In this document: positions 8,915 through 19,249 of the stretch, piece after piece
Numbering within the stretch: position 1 is the stretch's first letter
Layout: the number at the start of each line of letters is the position of its first letter
Origin: Trypanosoma brucei gambiense DAL972
Lineage: Eukaryota; Euglenozoa; Kinetoplastea; Trypanosomatida; Trypanosomatidae
Direction: 5' to 3'
DNA: 64,000 nucleotides
Assembly: GCF_000210295.1 (NCBI RefSeq)
Contig: NC_026743.1
Location: forward strand, 1,984,001 to 2,048,000
The notes under the pieces: model-generated
Seen by the model: the letters and a program-made list of their open reading frames with translations, nothing else
Database searches by the model: none
Told to the model about the DNA's origin: nothing
Position numbers and translations under genes: made by a program

Positions 8915-9289
8915 CTAGTGGTGACCCAGATCCACAGCTCCTGGAGCTGGTCTCAGAGTTGCCGGACCAGCCGCATAACCTTCACCAATATCGAAGGCAA
9001 AATCCCACGGTTTCCGATCCTGTTTACGCCACCCATAGTCGAGGTGGCTAGGTCCACCACCAGCAATATCATCAAGTTTGGCCCAAAAACCATCGTACAT
9101 AATAGAACCAATCACCAAAAAAGGTCCAGTGGTGCACAATAACGTCCAATAATTTTGACCTGGCTTGTGATAAACTTCACTGGTCCAATATCCTACTCCA
9201 CGGAGACCAAAGTTTGGACGCGCCTTTGCCTTCGCGTTGAACGCGTTTATGTACGTTCGTCTACTGGTTCTCAGCGCACAGGAGAACAT
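8915..9289 (-). CDS. COXIX: Cytochrome c oxidase subunit IX (trypanosomatid-specific)
   Basis: 124 residues, ATG at 9289 and TAG at 8915. The N-terminus is basic and rich in Ser/Ala/Thr/Arg without acidic residues (MFSCALRTSRRTYINAF), a typical mitochondrial targeting sequence. One transmembrane helix is visible around residues 47-65 (NYWTLLCTTGPFLVIGSIM), followed by a hydrophilic C-terminal tail rich in Gly, Trp and Pro. That architecture suits a small nuclear-encoded subunit of complex IV. Respiratory subunits of this kind are up-regulated in the insect stage, so the 3' UTR (left of 8915) is the likely site of control. I recognise it as T. brucei COX subunit IX from sequence and locus; the sequence itself only shows a mitochondrial single-span protein. 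Confidence 0.75.
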   Translation of the reverse strand: MFSCALRTSRRTYINAFNAKAKARPNFGLRGVGYWTSEVYHKPGQNYWTLLCTTGPFLVIGSIMYDGFWAKLDDIAGGGPSHLDYGWRKQDRKPWDFAFDIGEGYAAGPATLRPAPGAVDLGHH

Positions 9290-9836
9290 TAATTAAAGGA
9301 TATAAATTATTGCCACTTCCTTCCTATATGCCCTCAATGTAGTCTTTGTGAGTTCAAAGTTAGCACTTTAGCACACAAGTAAAAAATAAACGATCAGCAA
9401 TTACAACGAGACCCAGTGGCAAAAGATACATGCAAGTATTCGCACGCATACATCCGTGGTGCGAAAGAATTTCAAACTGATGGACACGCAAACTTGCGTG
9501 CCTGAAGGTAGATGTTAAATTTGGATTGTCTATACTTAAAACTGTATCCGAAGATAATAAGAGGGGGTATATTAAAAACATCTAATGAAGAAAAACATCT
9601 CTATATGCAACCAGGTTCTTGGGGCAAATTTTAGTTTGCTCGCTCAAGAACACACGGACAAACTGATTGATGTTGGGTAGCAAATGGTAATAATCATCAT
9701 TGCGAGTATCAACCCTTTCTCCCACGTATTCATCACAGTTGCCATAATGAAACAATAAACCAACATAAAAATAAACAAACGACAGGTTTCTATTTTCTAA
9801 CTTGAGTGACCCATTCTCCTTTTTTTTTCATTTTCA
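9290..9836 (-). other. Intergenic, 3' UTR of PSP1 gene
   Basis: 547 bases without a convincing gene. A 73-codon minus-strand frame at 9360-9581 is A/T-driven, resembles no family and lacks a clear acceptor. The stretch near 9810-9835 (T-rich on the plus strand) lies immediately after the PSP1 stop. Confidence 0.55.
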
Positions 9837-10544
9837 CTAGTTATAAGTCCTTACTTTTTCCATCCAAATGCGGCACCCAAACTCTCTGTAGAGTTCCTTA
9901 AGCAGTTGAACGAAATCTATACGCGCCTTGGCGGTATAGTAAAACGTGAGTTTCTTTTTGTCAAACTGATATTCAGCATGGCGGATCTCCATATCAAATC
10001 TGTGACGATGGACTCTCCGTTGGCAGTAAGTAACGGCAATAGCTTCTTGCTCTTTCAGGTCAATAGCCCAGTAGTCCACTTCCTGTTGCGTTGCGTACCG
10101 CAAAATGTTGCCTGTTGGTCCAGAACGCTCCACATAGGTCTTGCAAGAATCCGTATTTACCCGAATGACAACACCGACATCAATTCCTCTGTCACCTTCC
10201 ACAACGACATATTGGCCTTTCCCAACCAGAATAGGAGAAGAAAACTCTTTTTGATGACATTTAAACTGCACTAGGGCGCTGCATACAGGCGCCGTGGCAG
10301 GTGATGCCGGAGCTTCATCCCCGTCGTGTAAATTTTCTGGTTCGTTTAAATTTTTCGACGAAAACATTATATCCGGGAAAGCAATTGCGGTTGCGGGGAG
10401 CGTTGGTTGGATAAGGCATTTCCACCCGTATGGGTCATGGCGGATTACGGAAGGTCTTGTCGTATGAAGAACAACGCCGGCTTTATGTTCCTTCCCATTG
10501 TGAGAAGCCTGAACGTTAGTAACATCTGCAAGTAAACTGGTCAT
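9837..10544 (-). CDS. PSP1 C-terminal domain protein
   Basis: 235 residues, ATG at 10544, TAG at 9837. The C-terminal half (about residues 105-235) is the PSP1 C-terminal conserved region: KGQYVVVEGDRGIDVGVVIR, then RYATQQEVDYWAIDLKEQEA, then a histidine/arginine-rich helix and the characteristic FDKKKLTFYYTAKARIDFVQ with LLKELYREFGCRIWMEKV. The family is named after yeast Psp1, a suppressor of DNA polymerase alpha mutations; in trypanosomatids PSP1 proteins are expanded and several associate with mRNA. The N-terminal 100 residues have no recognisable domain. It is the first gene of the leftward polycistron, next to the strand-switch region. Domain assignment is firm; the biochemical role is unknown. 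Confidence 0.9.
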   Translation of the reverse strand: MTSLLADVTNVQASHNGKEHKAGVVLHTTRPSVIRHDPYGWKCLIQPTLPATAIAFPDIMFSSKNLNEPENLHDGDEAPASPATAPVCSALVQFKCHQKEFSSPILVGKGQYVVVEGDRGIDVGVVIRVNTDSCKTYVERSGPTGNILRYATQQEVDYWAIDLKEQEAIAVTYCQRRVHRHRFDMEIRHAEYQFDKKKLTFYYTAKARIDFVQLLKELYREFGCRIWMEKVRTYN

Positions 10545-11882
10545 AGCACAGAAATTAGAGACCTACCGAAATTGATCTGGCTTTGCTTAGAAGTGTGACA
10601 ACGAGGAATAACTGGGAACGACAAACGCAAATACATAAATAAGGGAGATACATACAAATCAGAAAACTGACATGATCCGCAGCTGCGGCACAAACACACA
10701 AAATGATCTCCCTTTCTTCTTTTTCACTCGTTAAGGGGAGGGATACTTAACTTTAGAAACAGCAATAATAAAAAATGTAAGAAAGCACTGCACATCTTTC
10801 TCTCCTTAGTCCAGCACCTTGAAACCGATACTTTCGGTACGCAATCCTGAAAATCAGTTGAATACGATCAAAATTAAAAAAAAATGGTAGCGGCACAAGC
10901 AAAACAAGTTTTGGCACGTAATGCCAGATCTAAAGTAAATTTTAAGGAAGGACTCCTGAACTATTTTGACAATTAAATCAAAAATTTTATGATGTCTCTC
11001 TTCGCAAGTAACACAGACATCACTATTTCAAAACCATCACCCGAAAAAGAAGTGCGGCATTTCACCGAATTCTTATTGCGAGGTTCAACTAGAGAAGTTC
11101 ACTGAGGGAAGAGAGCAAAAACACCCGTTTAAAACATCCTGCAAACTACATATGAAGACAGAACTGGAGCGCGATGATCCAGGGAGGGATGTCGCAAACA
11201 GCACTAGTAATGGCGGTAATAACGCCCATCAGAGTATGAGTATGTAGTGGGAGCACCCGACTGGCTCAAAAATCCGCACATACACCCATGAAAAAATATG
11301 TACAACAAATAAGCAGCGCAGCGCAGTCCTCCCAATAACCACGGACGGAGGACAAGGTCAAAAGAGGAGACCATCTGTAACGAGAATCGGGACGGCAAAC
11401 ACACCGACAAAGTGAAATTGCAATCTTTTCTTTAACTAGTCGGTAAATAAACCCCGAGGGAAAACGACATGTTTCTTGCCCCTTTCCTCATTTAAGAAAA
11501 AAACGAACAGAAAACTGTGCCGCACATTAGTATCAAAATTGAGCAGCAAGCCCTAGTCGCCAACGCCACGTGACGGTCGAAAACTCCTTTTTTTTACCCT
11601 TCCTTCCGCTTAACGCTAGGTATCGAGGGATGTTTTTTGACGGCCCACAAACACCCTTTCGTGGGCTGACCGGCATTTCACACACCACCCAGTTGCGACA
11701 ATCTTGCTGAGAAAGACGGCGAAGAAGGGACAGCAGCTGACAGCATGAGCAGATATACTGGCAGGTCCCCTATCTTTGGCTTCACGTTCGTCTCCTGTGA
11801 AGGTGATGTTGTTCCTGCCCAACACCTCGAAAACTCTGGAGGGAACCAAGCCGGACTCGAGGTTCTGAAAGGCATTTGTCCA

Positions 11883-11908
11883 CCCCCCCCCCCCCCACAC
11901 ACACACAC
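11883..11908. repeat. Poly-C run followed by (AC)n
   Basis: Fourteen consecutive C (11883-11896) followed by six AC units (11897-11908). It lies in the strand-switch region, where C-rich sequence to the right begins. Confidence 0.95.
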
Positions 11909-13817
11909 ATACAAACTTCATCTTTTAATGTGCGTCGCGCGACGCTTAAGCAAATGAGGAGGGGACGCCTAGCACCCCAACTTCAAATGGCTGTGGGGCC
12001 TCCTTTCCCCAGATACCGTGGTCACCGTCCTCGTGCTTTGGGGCCAGCTTTTCCCAGACACTGGCCCGAGCAAGCCACGCAAACGCGGCACCCCACTGGT
12101 GCGTTCATCCCCTTCGCACCCACCTCCGGAAACCTTCCGGAAGCGGAGGAACCTCCGGTGCGGTACCCCCTGCCGTGCTGTAACGGACCCTACTGCATCA
12201 GGTAAGTACCGAGCGAGGGGCTGCCAGGGGGCGTCGTCATTACTCTCTCGCCAACCTGTTTTACCATCGCCTCCGCCGCGTTCCCGTATTCCCCTGACAC
12301 CCCCTCTGCCACTGAGTGCTTCTCACTGTCGTAATAGCAGTCCCGCAATCGTCGCAGCACGGTTGTGCGCATGATACTTCGTCAAACTCCAGAAGACGAC
12401 GTTTCCGCCACTCCCCACGCCGCACAGGTAGCATTTACTACTAACGCGGGCGCGGCTAACGGACCATCAGCGCAATGATGTAGCACCTGAGCGGGGCTCG
12501 TCCCCGGTGAATCACCGTTGTCGACGTTTGGAAACTTCTCTTTAACGATCTTCTTTGCATCACCTTCGTCTCGATGTGGCCGCATCGCCAACTCAGTTGT
12601 AACGTTGCCCGCGCTTATTCATCTCTAGCTTTCCATCGCTATTGTAAGTTTGCTTTTTTAAACTTCCACCCCGGACCCCAGCTGCCTTTATTTCTTTACG
12701 TACGACCCGGATGTCGCCCGTATTCCCGCAAATCCACGGCTGCGCTCGAACCGCTCTCCATCCGAATAACCAAAGACCACAGCTACACCTTGTGTTCCTC
12801 TTTCTTTTACTCGGGAGCCAGCGAACCTTGATGCTCCGTGAGGCTTTTGGACAATGTGGGAAGATGTTTTGCCCCTCTTCATCGTCCTCCAGTGGAAAGG
12901 GCAAGCCACTGAACCGAAGACGTAGAGGTCCCCCTGCATCATTTTCGACAGTTGCTTGGCTCTGCATCAGGATGTTTGTGATACCAGTTTGCGGTTTCCC
13001 GTTTTCATAACGTTTCTCTACCTTTCCACTTCCACCCCTCGTTGCCTCTTCCTTCCTTCCTTCCCTTGGAGACGGCAGGTTCGGTTTGGCGTCTGCCAAT
13101 GTCATTGCATGTTCTGCTACTTCCTGACCCCTGCCGGTAAGCATGTAACTTTGTTTCTTTATGCGGTTTGTCGCTGTATCGCATCTCGGGAAGAATGAAA
13201 AGCTTGCCGAGCATTCCATTGGTTTTCTAGCTTTGTCCAGCTGAAACTCAAGAGGTGAATTCAACTCAGCTCATTCATCATGGGGCGTACCCAAGCCCGT
13301 TCTCCCCCCACCTCTTTTTCATCCTCCCGATCGCTAAGCCGTCTACACTCGTTTCTGTGCCTTTTTTAAAGGGCCACCCCGTGGAACCATCCAAAGCGCC
13401 TCGAAGGTGACAACGCAGAACTATGTAAGAAAAGTTTTCCTTACCCTGGTGAGTTGCACCTTCTCCGGAGCAGGTCTAATGCCTCGGAAGAGGTAAGTTT
13501 GATGTGTGACTGGTCTCAAGCCGCCCTAAAATGACCCATTTTCTTCATCACATTCCTTCTCGGTGACGCTCATCAAAACATCCGAGATCCAAGTTGGTCA
13601 CGTCTGTGGACAGTTTCCCCTTCCCCTATCTGCGATTTTTACCGCTAATTCATTTTTCACCATGCCACGGTGGGGGGCCCCATTTGTACCGAGTTCGCCA
13701 ACCCCCTTCATGAGCATGAAAACTTCCTTCTATGTCAGTGGAACGCCCCGTTTTTTACCTGAGTTTCGTATGTTTTCAGGGTAACTAGAAATGGTACGGA
13801 GTCACTCTGAGTGCCAC

Positions 13818-13829
13818 AACCCTAACCCT
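13818..13829. repeat. Two telomere-type hexamer units
   Basis: AACCCTAACCCT, i.e. two units of the complement of TTAGGG, inside the strand-switch core. Twelve matching bases in a C-rich neighbourhood could be chance. Confidence 0.4.
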
Positions 13830-14007
13830 TTTCAGAAACTTTGCGGGCCCTGGTCTCACAGCAGCGCTGCCCACTTTTCGACTGCGCGGCGGTCTCCCGG
13901 CCCCCTTGCACAACACAGTAGCACCATCGGCGCTGTCAAGTATGAAAGGTGCGCCACCGGATAGTATATTCAATTTGAAGAGGCCACTAGTCAGGCTCGA
14001 ATGTTGC

Positions 14008-14017
14008 GGGGGGGGGG
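14008..14017. repeat. Ten-G homopolymer run
   Basis: G10 on the plus strand in the strand-switch core, opposite in strand bias to the C14 run 2.1 kb to the left. Confidence 0.9.
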
Positions 14018-16769
14018 CATATATTTTAGCCATTCTCACCACCAACACCTCTGCCTCGTCCGACACATGTCTCTTCAGCCCCCACAAAAGAAGAGGCTCG
14101 TGTGCGTGACTTTTGAAGCTTACCAAAATGTGCGCACTGCGAATGGGGAAACTACCTTATCCATGTTGTTACGCTAATCATCGGAAATAACCAAGCCCAT
14201 GCCGTAGGGATTGCCTGAGAACACTGGCTTTCGACAGCCTCGCCGGATGTTCCCTTCTCTGTTTCCGTTTCGCCCAGCCCTACGTCGGCATCTTGCAAAT
14301 CCCTTTTTTAGTGGTGGTCAGTTGCCCATCCCCCACCATGTCACCATCATTTCCTTAGGACAACAAGCCAGTTGCAATATTGGCTGCCAGCCACTTCAAT
14401 AGTTACACATGGTTATTGTCTTTCCGAAGGGGCAAAAGCCATAATGGTTTCACCCAGTGGCAAGTATTTCTTTGCATCGAAAAGGAACAGAGTGTCCTTC
14501 ACGCTCCTCTTCTTGCTCTCCATTTCGGTGGGGTATTTGCTCGAAACTTAATCAGCTTCGGCCTAGCTGTCTTGGGAACCTCTCGCAAGTTTTTCCGCGC
14601 ATCTCTTGTAGGCCGAAGAGTAGGGCCTAATAGCCCTGACATCCTCGTCTGGATCATTCATTCCCCCACACGCTGTGTGGCACAATACTGTTGGCGCCGC
14701 TGCCCCTAAACAACCTGTTTCCTGTCTCCTCGGAAGACGCGTCTATGAAAGGGCCCTTCAACCATTGGATGGTGCTGTCGAATCCTCCCTGAAGGATAGG
14801 CTTAAATTGATTGCGACACGCCTTCCCGTGTGTCGGAACTGATCCGTCCACAAAGAAAGAAGCGCCGGAAGCCGAGTTTCCTGTTCAGTGCTCCGCTCTG
14901 TCTACCCATTTTTCTGAGCAAACCGAGATCCAGCACCAGTCCTTGCGGCGCCTCGCGTGTTGGTGCGGGGTTCCGCAACATTCTGCCTACTGTTCCATCC
15001 CTCGCCGTTCCGTTGTGCAGAAAACTATCCATCCGCTTCGTGATGTGTCGGGCAAGGGAGAAGCCCTCAGACATGCGGGTAGCACGGCCATGTTTAACCA
15101 ACCTGAATGCACAAACACAGTCTGCTAATGAGCCCATGGTGTTTCGTGACGTTTCTTCCACAGCTCAGGTTCCAACGAGTTATTCTGTGCTGTTGGTTGC
15201 CGGATACTACCCTGATACCAGGTTGTTGTGTCTGCAACCGACTCTCGTGTGAGTTTTGATGCAATCCAACGGTGATCTGCCATATTAGCTTCCACACTTT
15301 CGCCGTTACCGTCACCGACCGGAAGTGTGATGACAACGAAAAGTTAAGTCGGCCCTGGAAGACCCATAGCTCATCCAGCTTCTGCTTCCATAATCTTTGG
15401 GTACCGTAAAAATTTGTTGAACAACTTCGACTGTTACCGGGAAACATTGATGTGCTTGTGTTCGGGCTTCTCATAACAAACGTTGCCCTCGTCTGTGGCA
15501 ACCCTGTTTGAAAGAAAAACGAGACCACCTCTGATAGCATTTGGCACCCCACTGGTTCCGGTGGCCATTTCCTCGCACTTTCTTTGATATGCCGAGCCTG
15601 TTATTCATTGTGCGTAACTGTTACTTCGTGCTGGGACGCCGTTACATTTTTCGTCGGTTCCAAGGAACGCAAAAGCACAGCATCGGCACCGTTGCCGGCG
15701 CCGTCACCCCCGGGGAGTAACTCCAGCGGAGGCGTGGAACGAATCTGCAGAAAAGGAATCACATTGATCCTGGCGGGCGGGGCCGCCGGGTCATGTGTGG
15801 GAGGGCGGCGGTTCGTTCGTGGCACCGGGGGAGAGAGCATTGTCATCGGGGTGACATCCTTGGGGCTGCTGCGAGGAGCTTTCGGGTGCGAGAAAACCGC
15901 GCCAACCGTGCAGAGCTGTTGCGGGGGGAGGAGGCCGGCGCGTCAACTCGAGTGGGGTTGTGGCAAGTCGCTTGGGCCGTGCTCGGTGCTATCAATGGGA
16001 GAGACCAGGCGGCCGCGCCGAGCAAGAGGCGCCCCCGACTGGTAGCGAAGTTTTTCGGGGAACCGTTACCCCCTCCCCCCACTTGAGGCATGGCTGGGTT
16101 GATGGTTGTTCAGAAGGTGCTTTGGCTTTGTTTACCGCCGGCGGTAGTGGGTTCTTTTGGGTGGGCGAGGTGTTCCCTTAGGGATCTCCCTTCCCTGGGA
16201 TGGCGAAATATGATCGGCACACATTGCTCGAACTGGTGCCGCTGACTGGGCACGGATGTGAGTGGTGGGTCCGTGCGGCGGAGTATACAAAGGAAGAAAA
16301 GTAGTGGGTATGGGTGTAGAAAGAGCCCCCAGGCTGCCGTACTGAGTTCGCTAGTAGAGAAGGATCGCTGATCGGCCACACCTTGAGGTCGGAAGAAGCG
16401 TTAGACCTGTGCACCCGGCCCTGTAGCCGAGGCGTTTTTGATATATGTTCAGGTTTCCAAGTGGGGAATAGTGGCTAGTTGACCACTGTGCGTCCGGAAT
16501 TGAGGTATGTTTTTTTTTTTTGTAAGTCCGCGTTGAAGTGGTCTTCATATCCACTGGTGGTCAGTTTTCCACTCTCGTCCCTGGGAGTCACCCATTGTTT
16601 TCTCCCCCTTTCTTGTGAAGGCAACTGCATGTCACCTTGCACTTGACAGTATCACTGTACAAGGGCCTAATCACTGTGTTTATTTACTATTATTTTTATT
16701 TGCATTATAATTCACTGTCGCCGTCATTGTTTCAACAATACTTCACTAGGGTAATGGTGTCTACGGGAA

Positions 16770-18299
16770 ATGGACGTCGACAAATATAACTGTTCCGTTG
16801 TTTTTGATGATTTTAAGATTTCCATCGAGCAATGTGATTTTTATGCGCTTGATCAGGAGATGACCGGTGTCGATAACGGTGAGCGACCGCAGTCAGGAAC
16901 AATGAGTTTGACAGAGCTTTACCAAGTTTCGCGGGACGTTGTCAACCGGTACATTGCCTTCCAGCTAGGTGTAACAGTTTTCAAGCGTGTTGATGGCGGA
17001 TATGAGGTTAAACCATACAACTTTTATTTATTGAAAAGTGTGGGCGATTTTGTTGTGAATATTGAGTCACTGAAGTTCTTGGCAGACAACCACATGGATT
17101 TTCAGCGGTGGTTGGTGACAGGCATGCCGTATTGTGGTAAAGTGGACACAGGGTTGCGTGGTGATGAAGGGGGTTCTGTGTCTAGTTTAAGGAGAGGGTT
17201 ATCCGAATACCTTGTTAGTCGAATAAAAAAGTGGTATAACAGCCCGTTGGCACGGGATGGCGAGTGTATTACTTTCAAAACTGTAATATGCGAAGAAATA
17301 GAGCGGTTGACTTTATCAAAACTTAAAGAAGAACAAGTTTTCGTTTCATTTGAGTATGATAAGTCGAGATGCATTGGATCACCGGTGTCGTTGACAGTTC
17401 ACCGTGGAACGAGTCATTTCGCCAGCGGCCAAGGTAAGGAAATGGCCACACCTGATTTAGAGCCGATCAAAGTATGTGGGTTTCAACATTTTTGGAAGTG
17501 CTTAACCGATTGCAAGAAACCTATTGTTGGCCACAATTTTTGGCTTGACATTATGTTTATGGTTCAAATGCACGAAGGGCCTCTCCCCGAAGATTATGAT
17601 ACTTACAAGAGACTCGTTCACCAACTGTTCCCGTGCGTATACGATACGAAAACACTCGGCCGCGAGGTGATAATTAACAACTTATCTGAGTCTTTTTGTC
17701 TGAAAGATTTGTACGACAGATGCCTGGCCTCGAGGCTAAAATTGGGAAGGGCACCAGAGTTCTTTTTCCCACCAGGATTTGGTCGGTACGACCCAGACAG
17801 CCTTGAAAGTGAATGCAAAGCCCATGAAGCTGGGTACGATTCATACATGACGGGCGTGGCTTTTTCCATTTGTAGGGATTTGTACTGTAGCGGTGAAAAT
17901 TCTACCTTGGATAAGTGGCGAAACATTGTTTCTGTGTACGGCAGCAATTACTATATGAATGTCAATGGCAAGGATAGTTTGAGGAGGTCTGCAACGTTTG
18001 TGGTGGAGTTTAGGGAGGAGATTGAGTATCCTTTTGGAGAGTTGCTTCTGTGTCGGGACGATGCATTCACAAATATGGATAGGGACGTGGAGTTATTACC
18101 GAGGGACTGTATTATATCATATGACAACAAAGGATTATGCAGGACGATAATAGTTGTGTTCGAAGATGATATTAGCGAAGATGAGGTACAAACGCGCATT
18201 GCGAATTCGGCGCGCCGTTGGAGTGAGGTTACTAAGGAGGCAAATGCTTATAATATAGTATTTCCCGAAATACTAAGTGTTTACCGTCTTAGTGGGTAG
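16770..18299 (+). CDS. PARN2: Poly(A)-specific ribonuclease, PARN family (probably PARN-2)
   Basis: DEDDh-type 3' exonuclease that shortens poly(A) tails. 509 residues. The catalytic set is complete by eye: D28 and E30 in YALDQEMTG (the same numbers as human PARN), D260 in GHNFWLDIMFM, H352 and D357 in KAHEAGYDSYMTG. The central part (residues about 130-215) replaces the R3H insertion of animal PARN and shows no clear R3H motif. The C-terminus (about 390-505) may be RRM-like. T. brucei has three PARN paralogues; I take this as PARN-2 from the locus, less surely than the family. It is the first gene of the rightward polycistron. A pyrimidine-poor acceptor AG lies at 16748-16749, and a 12-codon upstream frame (16754-16789) overlaps the start codon out of phase. 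Confidence 0.88.
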   Translation: MDVDKYNCSVVFDDFKISIEQCDFYALDQEMTGVDNGERPQSGTMSLTELYQVSRDVVNRYIAFQLGVTVFKRVDGGYEVKPYNFYLLKSVGDFVVNIESLKFLADNHMDFQRWLVTGMPYCGKVDTGLRGDEGGSVSSLRRGLSEYLVSRIKKWYNSPLARDGECITFKTVICEEIERLTLSKLKEEQVFVSFEYDKSRCIGSPVSLTVHRGTSHFASGQGKEMATPDLEPIKVCGFQHFWKCLTDCKKPIVGHNFWLDIMFMVQMHEGPLPEDYDTYKRLVHQLFPCVYDTKTLGREVIINNLSESFCLKDLYDRCLASRLKLGRAPEFFFPPGFGRYDPDSLESECKAHEAGYDSYMTGVAFSICRDLYCSGENSTLDKWRNIVSVYGSNYYMNVNGKDSLRRSATFVVEFREEIEYPFGELLLCRDDAFTNMDRDVELLPRDCIISYDNKGLCRTIIVVFEDDISEDEVQTRIANSARRWSEVTKEANAYNIVFPEILSVYRLSG

Positions 18300-18712
18300 C
18301 TGGTTTGCGGAAGAACGCAGTGTGGTGCTGGTGCTCCCACTTGCGCAGTTGGACAAATTAGCGGCAGAAGCTGTTGTTGCACAAAGGCAAACTACCATTG
18401 TCATTGTTTTCAAAAATATTGCATGAGTCTCCCAACTCTTCCTCTCTATACAATGGACCCGAAGCTGGAGCTGTAATAGTGCATCAACATACGTAAGTAC
18501 TCGTCTGCATCCGTATTTATGTGTGCCACCCAAGGGAAAGTATAACGGTATGTGCATATGTCAAGTGGTAACAGCTGAATAAAAATTTACTTCGTCGTTT
18601 TTTTTTAAAAGTTGAGTGACCGTTTGTTTCGTTTTCTTTTAGGTATGGTAGTTGCTTATCTTTTTTCCTTTCCTTTTCGGCGTGTATGTGCGTAATTTTT
18701 TGTGTTTAGGCA
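18300..18712 (+). other. Intergenic with two candidate splice acceptors
   Basis: 413 bases. Two pyrimidine tracts end in AG: at 18641-18642 and at 18708-18709. The second is only three bases before the next gene's ATG. If the first is used, the transcript carries a short upstream frame starting at 18645. Confidence 0.5.
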
Positions 18713-19249
18713 ATGCGGAGGAAAACGACACTAAATATTGGACAGGTTATTTGTTTTTCTTCCTGGAACGATGGCAGTGAGGGGTATGAGTGGAAATCCC
18801 GAGCACTATCGGAAAAGCGATCGTTGGCGCTTGAATTTCTCGGAAATGTGAATAAAAGAGTTTCTATTCACGATGCAATTCGTTTAAAGGCTGACATTAA
18901 TAAAAAAGCCATAAGTAACGTTAGCTGCCCCAGTTTTTTTAGCGGCATTGAAGGCGCTGATGAAGATGAGGATCAAAGTGATATGAGCCTCTGTTCACTT
19001 TTAGGAGTGCTGGAGGGCGAGATTGAAACTGACTGCATTACACACCTTTCCCCTTCGGATGCCTCGCTTTTGAAGGAGGAATTCTTGTGCGATTATGATC
19101 CGTCGGATACAAAACGTATGGCCAAATGGGTGAATTTGAGATCGGAAACGTCGGACTACCAAAGTTATGGTGCGATCCCGGAGGGCGAGCGGAGTTTATG
19201 GTCCGCTTGGTACCTCCGCAGCATAAAGGCAGGAAAAAAACCTATCTAA
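18713..19249 (+). CDS. Hypothetical protein (178 aa)
   Basis: ATG at 18713, TAA at 19247-19249. I do not recognise a family. Features visible: a Lys/Arg-rich start, an acidic stretch near residue 80 (IEGADEDEDQSD), a central Leu/Cys-rich helix, and a Trp/Tyr-rich C-terminal third with GERSLWSAWYLRSIKAGKKP at its end. No signal peptide and no membrane segment. It has a good acceptor directly upstream and lies in the coding direction, so expression is likely. The charged, non-repetitive composition suggests a soluble nuclear or cytosolic protein, but that is weak inference. Confidence 0.7.
   Translation: MRRKTTLNIGQVICFSSWNDGSEGYEWKSRALSEKRSLALEFLGNVNKRVSIHDAIRLKADINKKAISNVSCPSFFSGIEGADEDEDQSDMSLCSLLGVLEGEIETDCITHLSPSDASLLKEEFLCDYDPSDTKRMAKWVNLRSETSDYQSYGAIPEGERSLWSAWYLRSIKAGKKPI

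Larger units (their letters stand above)
11950..16250. mobile_element. GC/pyrimidine-rich non-coding block, possible degenerate retroposon
   Basis: About 4.3 kb whose composition differs sharply from the flanks: GC-rich, C/T-biased on the plus strand up to about 15.7 kb, and full of short scattered frames in all six phases (the longest is 223 codons, minus strand, 12593-13264) with no recognised domain. Degenerate ingi/L1Tc-related elements (DIREs) are known to sit in T. brucei strand-switch regions and have about this length. I looked for reverse-transcriptase signatures (FADD-type motif) and terminal poly-A and did not find them by eye, so the element call is inference from size, place and decay alone. 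Alternatives are a Pol II start domain with unusual composition, or centromere-type sequence. Confidence 0.28.
10545..16769. promoter_or_regulatory. Divergent strand-switch region, probable bidirectional Pol II start
   Basis: All genes to the left read minus and all to the right read plus, so transcription must diverge within these 6.2 kb. In T. brucei such regions are Pol II initiation zones marked by H2A.Z, H2B.V and H4K10ac, with dispersed starts and GT-rich sequence rather than TATA promoters. The sequence fits: 10560-11600 is C/A-rich on the plus strand (G/T-rich leftward), while 16080-16600 is G/T-rich on the plus strand (rightward). No open frame inside has family resemblance, regular composition or conserved length. 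I saw no tRNA or other RNA gene, though I could not run a search. Confidence 0.75.

Noticed and set aside
12593..13264. 223-codon open frame on the minus strand in the strand-switch region
   Set aside because: No family resemblance, Lys/Arg/Gly-heavy composition that simply reflects the C/T-rich opposite strand, and other frames of similar length overlap it in several phases.
14802..15552. Overlapping frames of 105-152 codons on both strands near 15 kb
   Set aside because: Mutually overlapping, no domain or compositional regularity, inside the non-coding core. They may contain decayed coding remnants, but I could not identify any.
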